DNA of 9,032 nt from Candidatus Omnitrophota bacterium (GTDB taxonomy: Bacteria; Omnitrophota; Koll11; JAHIPI01). Where the stretch lies: NCBI GenBank assembly GCA_028718265.1, contig JAQUMG010000065.1, forward strand, positions 1 to 9,032, in the 5' to 3' direction. A model generated the notes under the pieces. It saw only the letters and a program-made list of their open reading frames with translations, ran no database searches and was not told where the DNA came from. Numbering within the stretch: the first letter of the stretch is position 1; every line of letters starts with the position of its first letter. The translations under genes were made by a program, and so were the position numbers. Below are positions 1 through 5,622 of this stretch, in pieces.

Positions 1-1068
1 CGCCTTGTTCAGCCAGATCCGTTTAAGTATATAGCGGTTATCATCGGGCGGAACGCCAAGTTTGTTTTTGGAATTAACAAATTTTTTATCGGAATTTCCG
101 CTGCCATGAGCTATCCATGTCCCGCCGCAGGCGCGCATTATTGGGTCTATTGCCGTTACGACGCCGCTTGCAGGCCGTATGCACCTTGGCACACCGGTCA
201 CTTCGTCAAGAACGTGCATATACGGTTCTCTGTTTGAAACTACAACCAATGCATTTTCACCCAATTTTGCATGGATCAGATTTCTCAGTTTTGTTTCCGT
301 CCACAATTCTTCTTCCGTAACGCATTCGATTGCCTGCTCTGATACTATTTTTCTGGCAACCCTTAAACTTAAGGCTACCTGCTCCACTTCGCTCGCCAAT
401 TTACCAAGTTCACCTTTTTCTTTTATTGGGTGCGGTAGGTCAGTGTCACCTCTTTGGAAATGTTGAAACCATTCAGTAAGCCTAAGAACGGGCAGAATAA
501 ATATTTGTCTTTGGATTAAAAGCATAGTCAGCATGATTAAGACTAAAAGCGCTATTAATGAGATACTTAACTTCTTCCATAATGCCGTTAATGTGGTAAA
601 AACATATGAAGTGTCATATATGACCTCCACCATGCCTAATACATTATTTTCATCATCCAAAACCGGAAGGATGTAGCTATAGACGGAAGAATCTCCGAAA
701 TGTTCCAGGGCCCCTCTCGGCATCTTTGTGCTAAGAATATCTTTAATATAAGGCTTGTCTTTTTGCTTCCAATCGGAGATCCGTTCAGTGATAGCTAAAA
801 TTTGTCCGTCTTTATCATAGAGAACGCATCCCTGCATCCTTTCTCTTTTTTGAAAGCTTTCGACCAGCCTATTAGCCGCCCTTGAATCATTATTAGCAAG
901 AATATATCTAGCTGAAACTTCCACGCTTTCGTCTACAGTTTTGGCTTTTCTCTTGAGGTCATCCATCAGCCTGTCTTCTGTAAAGCGGACTTGCATAAAG
1001 GCCGATATCGTAAATGCGACAGCAACGATAATTAAGATAGGCATTACGAATAATAATATTCTCTTCAT
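1..1068 (-). CDS. Membrane sensor (two TM helices, HAMP) fused to trehalose-6-phosphate synthase, 3' end cut by window edge
   Basis: The frame is open for 356 codons from ATG at 1068 to the window edge, so the C-terminus is missing. A purine-rich SD (GAGGAAG) lies just upstream. Residues 4-24 form a first membrane helix, about 25-165 a predicted extracytoplasmic sensor region, 166-186 a second helix, and about 187-240 a HAMP-like linker. From about residue 270 the protein reads as the N-terminus of glycosyltransferase family 20: VVVSNREPY (275-283), then PASGVVTAIDP (299-309) and CGGTWIAHGSGNSD (314-327). Known GT20 enzymes join UDP- or ADP-glucose to glucose-6-phosphate to make trehalose-6-phosphate in the cytoplasm. 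I infer that an external signal controls trehalose synthesis directly through this fusion. The sensor region is not matched to a named family. The STAS gene lies immediately upstream. Confidence 0.85.
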   Translation of the reverse strand, partial: MKRILLFVMPILIIVAVAFTISAFMQVRFTEDRLMDDLKRKAKTVDESVEVSARYILANNDSRAANRLVESFQKRERMQGCVLYDKDGQILAITERISDWKQKDKPYIKDILSTKMPRGALEHFGDSSVYSYILPVLDDENNVLGMVEVIYDTSYVFTTLTALWKKLSISLIALLVLIMLTMLLIQRQIFILPVLRLTEWFQHFQRGDTDLPHPIKEKGELGKLASEVEQVALSLRVARKIVSEQAIECVTEEELWTETKLRNLIHAKLGENALVVVSNREPYMHVLDEVTGVPRCIRPASGVVTAIDPIMRACGGTWIAHGSGNSDKKFVNSKNKLGVPPDDNRYILKRIWLNKA

Positions 1069-1085
1069 ATCTTCCTCTTCTATAT

Positions 1086-1094
1086 ACTATACCA
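1086..1094 (-). promoter_or_regulatory. Possible extended -10 promoter for the sensor-trehalose synthase gene
   Basis: The minus strand reads TGGTATAGT, an extended -10 box ending 17 nt before the ATG at 1068. The -35 region is poor. The leader would be only about 10 nt, just enough for the SD. It lies in the 85-nt gap after the STAS stop, so it may supplement read-through from the STAS gene. Confidence 0.35.
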
Positions 1095-1153
1095 CAAACA
1101 GCAAAAAAGTAAGTCGATATATCTGTTCAGGAATACTCAAATCGCTAATCTGC

Positions 1154-1531
1154 TTAACCACTTGCATTAATCGCATCCTTTAGTGTTTTATAAACATGAA
1201 TGACCGATTCCAATTTGCTTATTTTTATGTAATCCCTTACCAGCTTATTGCAGTTTATCAGGCCTAGCTTTCGGTGCTTTTGCTTCAATCTATCCATAAT
1301 ATAAATTAATACGGCCAGTGTTGAGGTGTCGATATGGGTAACTTCTTTAAAATCAAGTACTACATCCTGATCCAGATGATCCCGATGCTCCTTCATAACG
1401 TTCTCTACGGAAGATATCGTATTAAAATCAAAAGCTCCTGCAAGCTTGACAACGGAGAGATTCCCATGTTTTTCGACAGCCTTGACCGTCGGTGGCAGCT
1501 TGTGGATCTTATTATTCCTAAAGATATTCAT
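1154..1531 (-). CDS. STAS-domain protein, anti-sigma factor antagonist-like
   Basis: This 125-residue protein is a single STAS domain preceded by a short N-terminal tail of about 16 residues. Visible hallmarks are the first strand and turn VVKLAGAFDF (27-36), VVLDFKEVTHIDTS (57-70) and the helix TLAVLIYIMD (71-80). In the SpoIIAA/RsbV family the residue after the DS/DT pair is phosphorylated by a partner kinase; here D68-T69-S70 sits at that place, so S70 (or T69) is the candidate switch. No anti-sigma kinase or phosphatase gene is visible nearby. The sensor-trehalose synthase gene lies 85 nt downstream, so co-regulation is plausible but not shown. The SD before ATG 1531 is weak (AGGCGG, about 10 nt away). 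A promoter and hairpin lie upstream in repeat A. A possible response-regulator remnant overlaps the start in another frame. Confidence 0.85.
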   Translation of the reverse strand: MNIFRNNKIHKLPPTVKAVEKHGNLSVVKLAGAFDFNTISSVENVMKEHRDHLDQDVVLDFKEVTHIDTSTLAVLIYIMDRLKQKHRKLGLINCNKLVRDYIKISKLESVIHVYKTLKDAINASG

Positions 1532-1577
1532 GGTAAGCGACCGCCTTTTCGTCTTCGATAATTAGTACGGTTTCTTT
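1518..1577 (-). pseudogene. Possible N-terminal remnant of a response-regulator receiver domain
   Basis: In the frame offset from the STAS gene the minus strand reads KETVLIIEDEKAVAYHEYL and then TAG. VLIIEDE is the typical first strand and acidic pair of CheY-like receiver domains. No ATG, GTG or TTG start is visible, and nothing after the stop resembles the rest of a receiver. It may be a deletion scar joining a lost response regulator to the STAS gene, or chance. Confidence 0.3.
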
Positions 1578-1589
1578 TAAAGGAAGGAT

Positions 1590-1629
1590 AAAAAATTGGG
1601 GTCCCTGTGCAGTCAGCCACAAGGGAACC
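1590..1629 (-). terminator. Hairpin plus T tract in the STAS leader: terminator or attenuator
   Basis: On the minus strand the arms GGTTCCCTTGTG (1618-1629) and CACAGGGACCCC (1598-1609) pair over most of their length around an 8-nt loop, followed by AA and six T residues. This looks like an intrinsic terminator. It sits about 15-50 nt after the predicted start of transcription from the repeat A promoter and before the STAS gene, so it could end a short RNA or attenuate STAS expression. Confidence 0.5.
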
Positions 1630-1791
1630 TCTCGGTATATTCAGGTATCTATTATAGCGGATTTTCCGCCGTAAACAAGGAAATTTTGCTATTCAGAGAG
1701 GACATTTCCTCACAAAAATGTCCGTTTTGTCCGGTCATTTTTGGCTGGAAATCGCGTAAGTAACTGACAGGTAAATAGATGTAAAATGTCC
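1595..1791 (-). repeat. Intergenic repeat, copy A (about 197 bp)
   Basis: This segment aligns along its length with 5031-5254 (copy B) with scattered substitutions and one larger insertion in B. Strongly shared blocks are the GGGGTCCCTGT hairpin arm, CCTCTCGGT, the promoter boxes, CAAGGAAATTTTG, ATTCAGAGAGG, TTTTGTCCGGTCATTTTTGG and GGTAAATAGATGTAAAATGT (plus-strand reading). The blocks are conserved while loops and spacers differ. It fills the gap between the FolE2-like gene and the STAS gene. Several TGTCC motifs at the upstream end could be protein-binding sites or the end of a mobile element. No transposase is present. Confidence 0.85.
1651..1678 (-). promoter_or_regulatory. Promoter inside repeat A, directed toward the STAS gene
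   Basis: The minus strand carries TTGTTT (1673-1678), a 16-nt spacer and a perfect TATAAT (1651-1656). The spacer contains the inverted repeat GCGGA-AAA-TCCGC, a possible operator. The same boxes at the same spacing occur in copy B although the spacer sequence differs, which supports function. Transcription would begin near 1644, giving a leader of about 110 nt to the STAS start. Confidence 0.55.
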
Positions 1792-1826
1792 ACTTCTAGG
1801 GGCAGGTCAGAGAGCAGATACGCGCT

Positions 1827-2603
1827 TTACTCATAAGAGCTAAACGGAATCCACATACTCTTTTCTGTTTCAATAGAAGTGCTGTAAGAGTGCAGCATGC
1901 CGAAGTTAGCGCAACTAATCCCATACCATTGGATATCACGCATATGAGCTAGTTCGTTCTTTATCTCATCGACCATTATTACGCTGTTCTTGTTCTCAGA
2001 ATGTACTTTTTTTATCACAAAAATCTGGTCTTCTTTGGTTAAAAAAGAATATACGGGCACCAAGGCATGTTTATCCACAAGTTCAACTACGTCTTCTGGA
2101 TAAATATCTTGCTGCGATTCTACTTCTACAGTCGCTATGCTCAACTGGCCAAATAAGCCTCCCGCTTCTTCAAATGATACGGGATACGTGGTAATACATG
2201 GGACCTCTATCTTAAAAGTGACTCTTGGCTTTTCTATATCTGTAGCCTTGACGGAATAGGTGCATCTGTATCTAACTAAACACTTCTCTTTAGATGCCGG
2301 AGTTCGCTTTTCAATGAAAAATGGATAATCAAAGTCGATTTTGACCATCGAGGCCTTTAATTCTTTAAGATAATCCTTTATATTAACCCGCAGAGTGCTC
2401 GTGCCTATTCGATCGCGATGGTTATGAACAATCTGAATAAATTTGTCAATCCATGTAGCTTCGAACTCCTGCATAATGCGTGCAGAAATAGAAATATTGG
2501 CGACAGTATGTTGACCTTCCTTTTCAACTTTTGATACCACTCTCATAGGAAAGGGCAATCCCCTCATACCCACGTCAGCGAGAAATCGTTTTTCTTCTTT
2601 CAT
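1827..2603 (-). CDS. FolE2 (type IB GTP cyclohydrolase)-like protein lacking the catalytic metal site
   Basis: The 258 residues follow the FolE2 fold from end to end: DVGMRGLPFPM (10-20), GQHTVANISIS (30-40), YPFFIEKRTPAS (93-104), IEVPCITT (132-139) and a C-terminal SCANFGMLHSYS (230-241), like the family's ENFESIHNH block. FolE2 normally converts GTP to dihydroneopterin triphosphate. Compared from memory with Bacillus subtilis FolE2, the CPCSK metal and catalytic motif is YPVSF (140-144), the AHNQR histidine block is LFGQL (150-154), and the TEKAY glutamate is replaced within VIKKV (196-200). Loss of all these makes catalysis unlikely. It starts one base after the acetate-kinase-like paralog's stop, with a strong AAGGAGG SD inside that gene, so it is translationally coupled. 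Family membership is well supported; the actual role is unknown. Confidence 0.8.
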   Translation of the reverse strand: MKEEKRFLADVGMRGLPFPMRVVSKVEKEGQHTVANISISARIMQEFEATWIDKFIQIVHNHRDRIGTSTLRVNIKDYLKELKASMVKIDFDYPFFIEKRTPASKEKCLVRYRCTYSVKATDIEKPRVTFKIEVPCITTYPVSFEEAGGLFGQLSIATVEVESQQDIYPEDVVELVDKHALVPVYSFLTKEDQIFVIKKVHSENKNSVIMVDEIKNELAHMRDIQWYGISCANFGMLHSYSTSIETEKSMWIPFSSYE

Positions 2604-2604
2604 G

Positions 2605-3660
2605 CTAAGCCTCCTTGGCCAAATTTATCAATATATCCCACTTATTATATCTTAAACAATAAATCTTTACCGGAGAATCTTTTGCTGTTAAATCAAAAAT
2701 TGCTTTATTCGCGCCCGGATTTTCCTTGAATTTTACCCCCAAAAAAGCTAATTCTCGCGAAATATTTGAAATAAGAGGGACCGCATCTTTAATTTTTTCG
2801 TTAATAAATATTAACGCATCTGCCCCGCCAAGTATGGAAACAAAAGCGCCGCTATATTTCAGTATATTATAACAGTAAATTTCGCGTAAAGCAACTTCCT
2901 TGGAACCTTTCTTACTTTTTAAAATATCCAAAAATTCGCTCTTCTTATCTAAAATGGCGCCAAAACCACTTTCTATAGACAGGACCCTATTGATAGCCTT
3001 GAGCGGCATACCGGTAGCATGCAACTGAAAGATAATTGTAGGGTCTATGTCACCGCAGCTCGTTGCAGAAATGATACCTTCTATATTTGTAAAACCAACG
3101 CTCGTTTCGCGAGGTCTACCGTTTTCTATTGCGGCCATAGTGCTATTGTTACCTAAATAAATGCTGATTGCCCTATTGATAGATTGCCCGGAAAGTCCTT
3201 TAATTTTACTCCATGCCCATTGATGGCATAGGCCCTGCCTACCAAATCGCCTTATACCTCTTTTCTGCAGTTCATATGGTACCGCATAAGTGCTTATTTC
3301 CTGCGGTAAGTCCACAAAAAAAGCCGTGTCGCAAAATAAAATATGTTTTATTCCCGGCACTTTTTTTATAAAACGCTCAACAACTTTAAAGGTGATGTCG
3401 TTATACTCTGGAAAGAATTTAATGCACTTCTCAAGGTTTTTAATTGTGCCGGAAGAAATAATCTCTACGGGGTTCTTAATTATTTCTCCGCCATGATGCA
3501 AAACATAACCTATGGACTCAATTGTTTCTATGCTGCCTATTTCCCCTGCAACCTTGTCGAACCATCCGATATCAAATGGACATATTCCCTCCGAATATTT
3601 GTCGCCTTCTGCTTTGCACCAAGACAAATACGGTGGATTAGGGTCAAATATCAATATCAT
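2605..3660 (-). CDS. Acetate kinase paralog, shortened and without catalytic residues (probable pseudoenzyme)
   Basis: The 351 residues align with the acetate kinase family (usually about 400) over most of their length: GYVLHHGGE (51-59), FCDTAFF (109-115), SIYLGNN (166-172), TSCGDIDP (200-207), ILGGADALIF (276-285). Key positions are changed compared with the neighbouring acetate kinase: the N-terminal NGGSSS phosphate loop is DPNPPYLSW, the GHR arginine is valine (53), the GFHG histidine is glutamine (142), the TRxGD arginine is serine (201), and the late glutamate motif is YNKWD. The aspartate of FDTAF (111) and the GDIDP core remain. The fold is therefore probably kept and activity lost. 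The ATG overlaps the upstream stop as ATGA, with a GAGG SD 8 nt away. It may pair with, or regulate, the active kinase. Confidence 0.8.
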   Translation of the reverse strand: MILIFDPNPPYLSWCKAEGDKYSEGICPFDIGWFDKVAGEIGSIETIESIGYVLHHGGEIIKNPVEIISSGTIKNLEKCIKFFPEYNDITFKVVERFIKKVPGIKHILFCDTAFFVDLPQEISTYAVPYELQKRGIRRFGRQGLCHQWAWSKIKGLSGQSINRAISIYLGNNSTMAAIENGRPRETSVGFTNIEGIISATSCGDIDPTIIFQLHATGMPLKAINRVLSIESGFGAILDKKSEFLDILKSKKGSKEVALREIYCYNILKYSGAFVSILGGADALIFINEKIKDAVPLISNISRELAFLGVKFKENPGANKAIFDLTAKDSPVKIYCLRYNKWDILINLAKEA

Positions 3661-4883
3661 TTTTCTAGCCTCAGTAACTTAATTCCTTCAAGACAAATAA
3701 TAAATTCCTCTTCTGTAGGAATAACGACTATTTTTACTTTGGAATGAGCACTATTTATGCATGAAACTTTATCTCCACTTATATTACGGTTCATCCTGTT
3801 GTCCATAATAATTCCGGCCCATTTCATTTTTTCGCAGACTTTTTTTCTTACCATCCAATTGTGGACACCTATATCATCTGTAAACACCAACGCATCTATT
3901 CCCCCAAGAACGGCAATATAGCTTCCTATATATTTTTTTAGGCGGTGAATGTACATATTAAAAGCAAGCCTTGCTCTCTTTCTGCCCTCTCCTTTGTACA
4001 TTTTGTGGATGATATCGGTAATATCACTTGAGAAACCAGAAATACCTAAGAGTCCGCTTTTTTTATTAAGAATATCCATCAATTCATCCGGCCGATAGCC
4101 ATATATATTCATTAAATAAATCATAAGTATAGGATCAATATCTCCGCAACGCGTGCTCATCATAAGTCCCGAAAGCGGAGAATACCCCATAGAAGTATCT
4201 ACGGAATGGCCGCCTTTGATTGCAGCTACGCTTGAACCGCCCGTGCCAAGATGGCACGCAACAATTTTTAATTTATGAGCATCTTTTTTTAAAAATTTTG
4301 ATATTTTTCCGGCTGTGTAAGAGTAAGAAAGACCGTGGAATCCATATTTTCTAAAACCGAATTTTTTAATTATTTTTCGAGGCAAGGCGTAGGTATAGGC
4401 GTAATAAGGAATAGTAGAATGAAATGCGGAATCAAAAGTTACGTACTGTGGGAGATCTGGGAAAATTTTTCTTGATTCATAAATAACTCCGAGCGAAACG
4501 GGATTATGTATAGGCGCTAACGGTAAACAGGTAACCAGTTTCTTTAAAGTAACTTTATTTAAAAAAACAGATTCCTTAAAATGGCTTCCACCATGTACAA
4601 ATCTATGTCCTATATAATCTATTTTTATACCGCTACCTTCGATATATTTCAATATAAACTTGGCCGCCTGACGATGATTTGCAATATGTATTTCCTCCTT
4701 ATGCAATTTATTATTAAAGTAGCACTCTACAAAAGAAGGCGCTGTACCCCTAACCCCTACTCTATAAGCCTTTCCGTAAGAAATAACTTTGATATTCTTG
4801 GAGGTCTTTACCTGAAAAATCTTATACGCGAGAGATGAGCTCCCGCCATTAAAAACTAAAATATTGAAATCGCTGTTTTTCAT
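3657..4883 (-). CDS. ackA: Acetate kinase (acetate/propionate family)
   Basis: The 408-residue length is normal for acetate kinase, a cytoplasmic enzyme that interconverts acetyl phosphate plus ADP and acetate plus ATP. Family motifs are present in order: FNGGSSS (11-17), GHRFVHGG (92-99), LAPIHNP (122-128), FDSAFH (150-155), YGFHG (180-184), HLGTGGSS (211-218), STRCGDIDP (243-251), KSGLLGISG (275-283), PTEEE (389-393). R94, D151, H183, R245 and E392 correspond to known catalytic residues. The nucleotide-binding TGGIGEN loop is altered to TDDIGVH (335-341), so nucleotide preference or activity may differ. The start at 4883 has an AGGAAAGAG SD and an extended -10 promoter about 47 nt upstream. 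It leads the operon containing two degenerate relatives. No phosphotransacetylase gene is visible beside it. Related short-chain acyl kinase specificity cannot be excluded. Confidence 0.88.
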   Translation of the reverse strand: MKNSDFNILVFNGGSSSLAYKIFQVKTSKNIKVISYGKAYRVGVRGTAPSFVECYFNNKLHKEEIHIANHRQAAKFILKYIEGSGIKIDYIGHRFVHGGSHFKESVFLNKVTLKKLVTCLPLAPIHNPVSLGVIYESRKIFPDLPQYVTFDSAFHSTIPYYAYTYALPRKIIKKFGFRKYGFHGLSYSYTAGKISKFLKKDAHKLKIVACHLGTGGSSVAAIKGGHSVDTSMGYSPLSGLMMSTRCGDIDPILMIYLMNIYGYRPDELMDILNKKSGLLGISGFSSDITDIIHKMYKGEGRKRARLAFNMYIHRLKKYIGSYIAVLGGIDALVFTDDIGVHNWMVRKKVCEKMKWAGIIMDNRMNRNISGDKVSCINSAHSKVKIVVIPTEEEFIICLEGIKLLRLEK

Positions 4884-4929
4884 TTAATTCTCTTTCCTGG
4901 CAAATCTAACATTCTGCTCCATAAGAGAA

Positions 4930-4938
4930 ATTATACCA
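4930..4938 (-). promoter_or_regulatory. Extended -10 promoter of the acetate kinase operon
   Basis: The minus strand reads TGGTATAAT, a perfect -10 with the TG extension; the -35 region is only weakly matched (AT-rich). The predicted start near 4923 gives a leader of about 40 nt with the SD. It lies just after the terminator at 4962-4998, so the operon is insulated from upstream transcription. Confidence 0.6.
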
Positions 4939-4961
4939 CTTCCTACGCGGATTAAAATAGT

Positions 4962-4998
4962 AAAAAGCCTACGATCGCTTGATTTGATCATAGGCTTT
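4962..4998 (-). terminator. Intrinsic terminator between repeat B and the acetate kinase operon
   Basis: On the minus strand AAAGCCTATGATC pairs with GATCGTAGGCTTT with one mismatch in 13 pairs around a 9-nt loop, and the second arm runs into five T residues. This should stop transcripts from the repeat B promoter or from the ferritin-like gene. The hairpin part recurs in repeat C, without the T tract. Confidence 0.7.
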
Positions 4999-5045
4999 AA
5001 TGTCTCCCATTATATGGGGAGAACGAATTTATTGGGGTCCCTGTA
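4968..5045. repeat. Repeat segment shared by copies B and C
   Basis: The 73 bases 4973-5045 match 6861-6933 with only four substitutions, and the match continues a few bases further as CCTAY. Copy A lacks this part apart from the last bases around GGGGTCCCTGT. The segment holds the GATC-containing hairpin and the TCTCCC/GGGAGA hairpin. Confidence 0.9.
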
Positions 5046-5254
5046 ATACGCGACACAGGGGAACCTCTCGGTTTATTCAAGTACCTATTATAGCCGAATT
5101 ATGGCGGGAAACAAGGAAATTTTGTTATTCAGAGAGGTTAATTCCCAAGGAAACAAAGTCCTGAGCAAGTGCGTCGAAGGATGTCCATTTTGTCCGGTCA
5201 TTTTTGGCTGGAAAGCACGTAACTATTTGACGGGTAAATAGATGTAAAATGTCC
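5031..5254 (-). repeat. Intergenic repeat, copy B (about 224 bp)
   Basis: This is the second copy of the element at 1595-1791, in the same orientation, between the ferritin-like gene and the acetate kinase operon. It preserves the leader hairpin, promoter boxes and the long TGTCCGGTCATTTTTGG block. It differs by an insertion-rich stretch around 5140-5195. The far end joins a perfect hairpin whose second arm lies outside the part shared with A. Confidence 0.85.
5087..5114 (-). promoter_or_regulatory. Promoter inside repeat B
   Basis: The minus strand has TTGTTT (5109-5114), 16 nt, TATAAT (5087-5092), the same boxes and spacing as copy A. The spacer differs from A at many positions and keeps only an imperfect GCC/GGC symmetry. 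Its product would be the leader or small RNA ending at the terminator before the acetate kinase promoter. Confidence 0.5.
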
Positions 5255-5275
5255 GCCTCAATAAGGCGGACATTT
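5247..5275 (-). terminator. Perfect 12-bp hairpin after the ferritin-like gene, possible terminator
   Basis: AAATGTCCGCCT (5247-5258) and AGGCGGACATTT (5264-5275) are perfect inverted repeats around a 5-nt loop. It lies 33 nt after the ferritin-like stop. The following T run is short (four), so termination is likely but not certain. It also forms the outer end of repeat B and may be part of that element. Confidence 0.5.
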
Positions 5276-5308
5276 ATCTACAAAAGAATCCCGAGCAAAA
5301 TATCGCGG

Positions 5309-5608
5309 TTATTTCTTTTTAATCTCTTCTTCTACTTCTTTAGATCCTTTATCATAAAACTTCTGTTCATCGGGTGCAAGTTCTTTTAATAATCTCAAAA
5401 ATTCACCGGCGTGCACCCTCTCTTCATCCGCTATGTCCTTCAGGACTTCCTGCGCAAGCTTGTTATCGGTTGATTCCGCAAGCTGCATATAAAGCTGAAT
5501 TGCCTCATATTCTGCGGCGACCATAAAGCGGATTGCGCGGATTAATTCTTCTTTCGTGACTTTTCTGTCTTTTGCTAACCCCGAAAAAGGCGATCCGAAT
5601 TCCGGCAT
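5309..5608 (-). CDS. Small ferritin-like protein (rubrerythrin / encapsulated-ferritin type)
   Basis: A 99-residue two-helix protein. Helix one contains FMVAAEYEAIQLYMQLAEST (28-47) and helix two EVLKDIADEERVHAGEFLRLL (54-74). E33, Y40, E63 and H66 match the ferroxidase ligands of encapsulated ferritin and the ferritin-like domain of archaeal encapsulins, which build a di-iron site by dimerising two half-sites. The likely role is iron oxidation or storage and oxidative stress defence in the cytoplasm. The C-terminus is EVEEEIKKK, without a recognisable encapsulin-targeting tail, and no encapsulin gene is in the window, so it may act free. The start has a very strong AAAGGAGG SD overlapping the end of the upstream membrane protein gene (14 nt apart), showing an operon. 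Confidence 0.85.
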   Translation of the reverse strand: MPEFGSPFSGLAKDRKVTKEELIRAIRFMVAAEYEAIQLYMQLAESTDNKLAQEVLKDIADEERVHAGEFLRLLKELAPDEQKFYDKGSKEVEEEIKKK

Positions 5609-5622
5609 AACTACCTCCTTTT

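Larger units (their letters stand above)
4962..5080 (-). ncRNA. Candidate small RNA of repeat B (promoter to terminator, about 118 nt)
   Basis: The TTGTTT-16-TATAAT promoter at 5087-5114 should start a transcript near 5080, and the terminator at 4962-4998 should end it. Between them are two further hairpins: 5034-5065 (GGTTCCCCTGT with ACAGGGACCCC) and 5003-5022 (TCTCCC with GGGAGA). No convincing open reading frame is contained. The existence of the RNA is inferred from signals only, and no known RNA family is recognised. Confidence 0.4.

Noticed and set aside
117..466. Plus-strand open frames over the trehalose synthase region
   Set aside because: They lie antisense to a clear GT20/HAMP coding frame, have no SD and no recognisable domains.
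3290..3747. Plus-strand open frames antisense to the acetate-kinase-like genes
   Set aside because: Composition is that of reversed coding sequence, and the minus-strand frames have family motifs and SDs.
4988..5013. Short peptide MGDIKAYD-(Q/R)-IK encoded in both repeat B and C
   Set aside because: The two copies are nearly identical in DNA, so a shared peptide is expected without selection; no SD precedes it, and it overlaps the terminator hairpin.
1595..5254. CRISPR array or tRNA genes in the intergenic repeats
   Set aside because: There are only two or three copies far apart with no short regular spacing, and no cloverleaf or TPsiC-like arm could be assembled.
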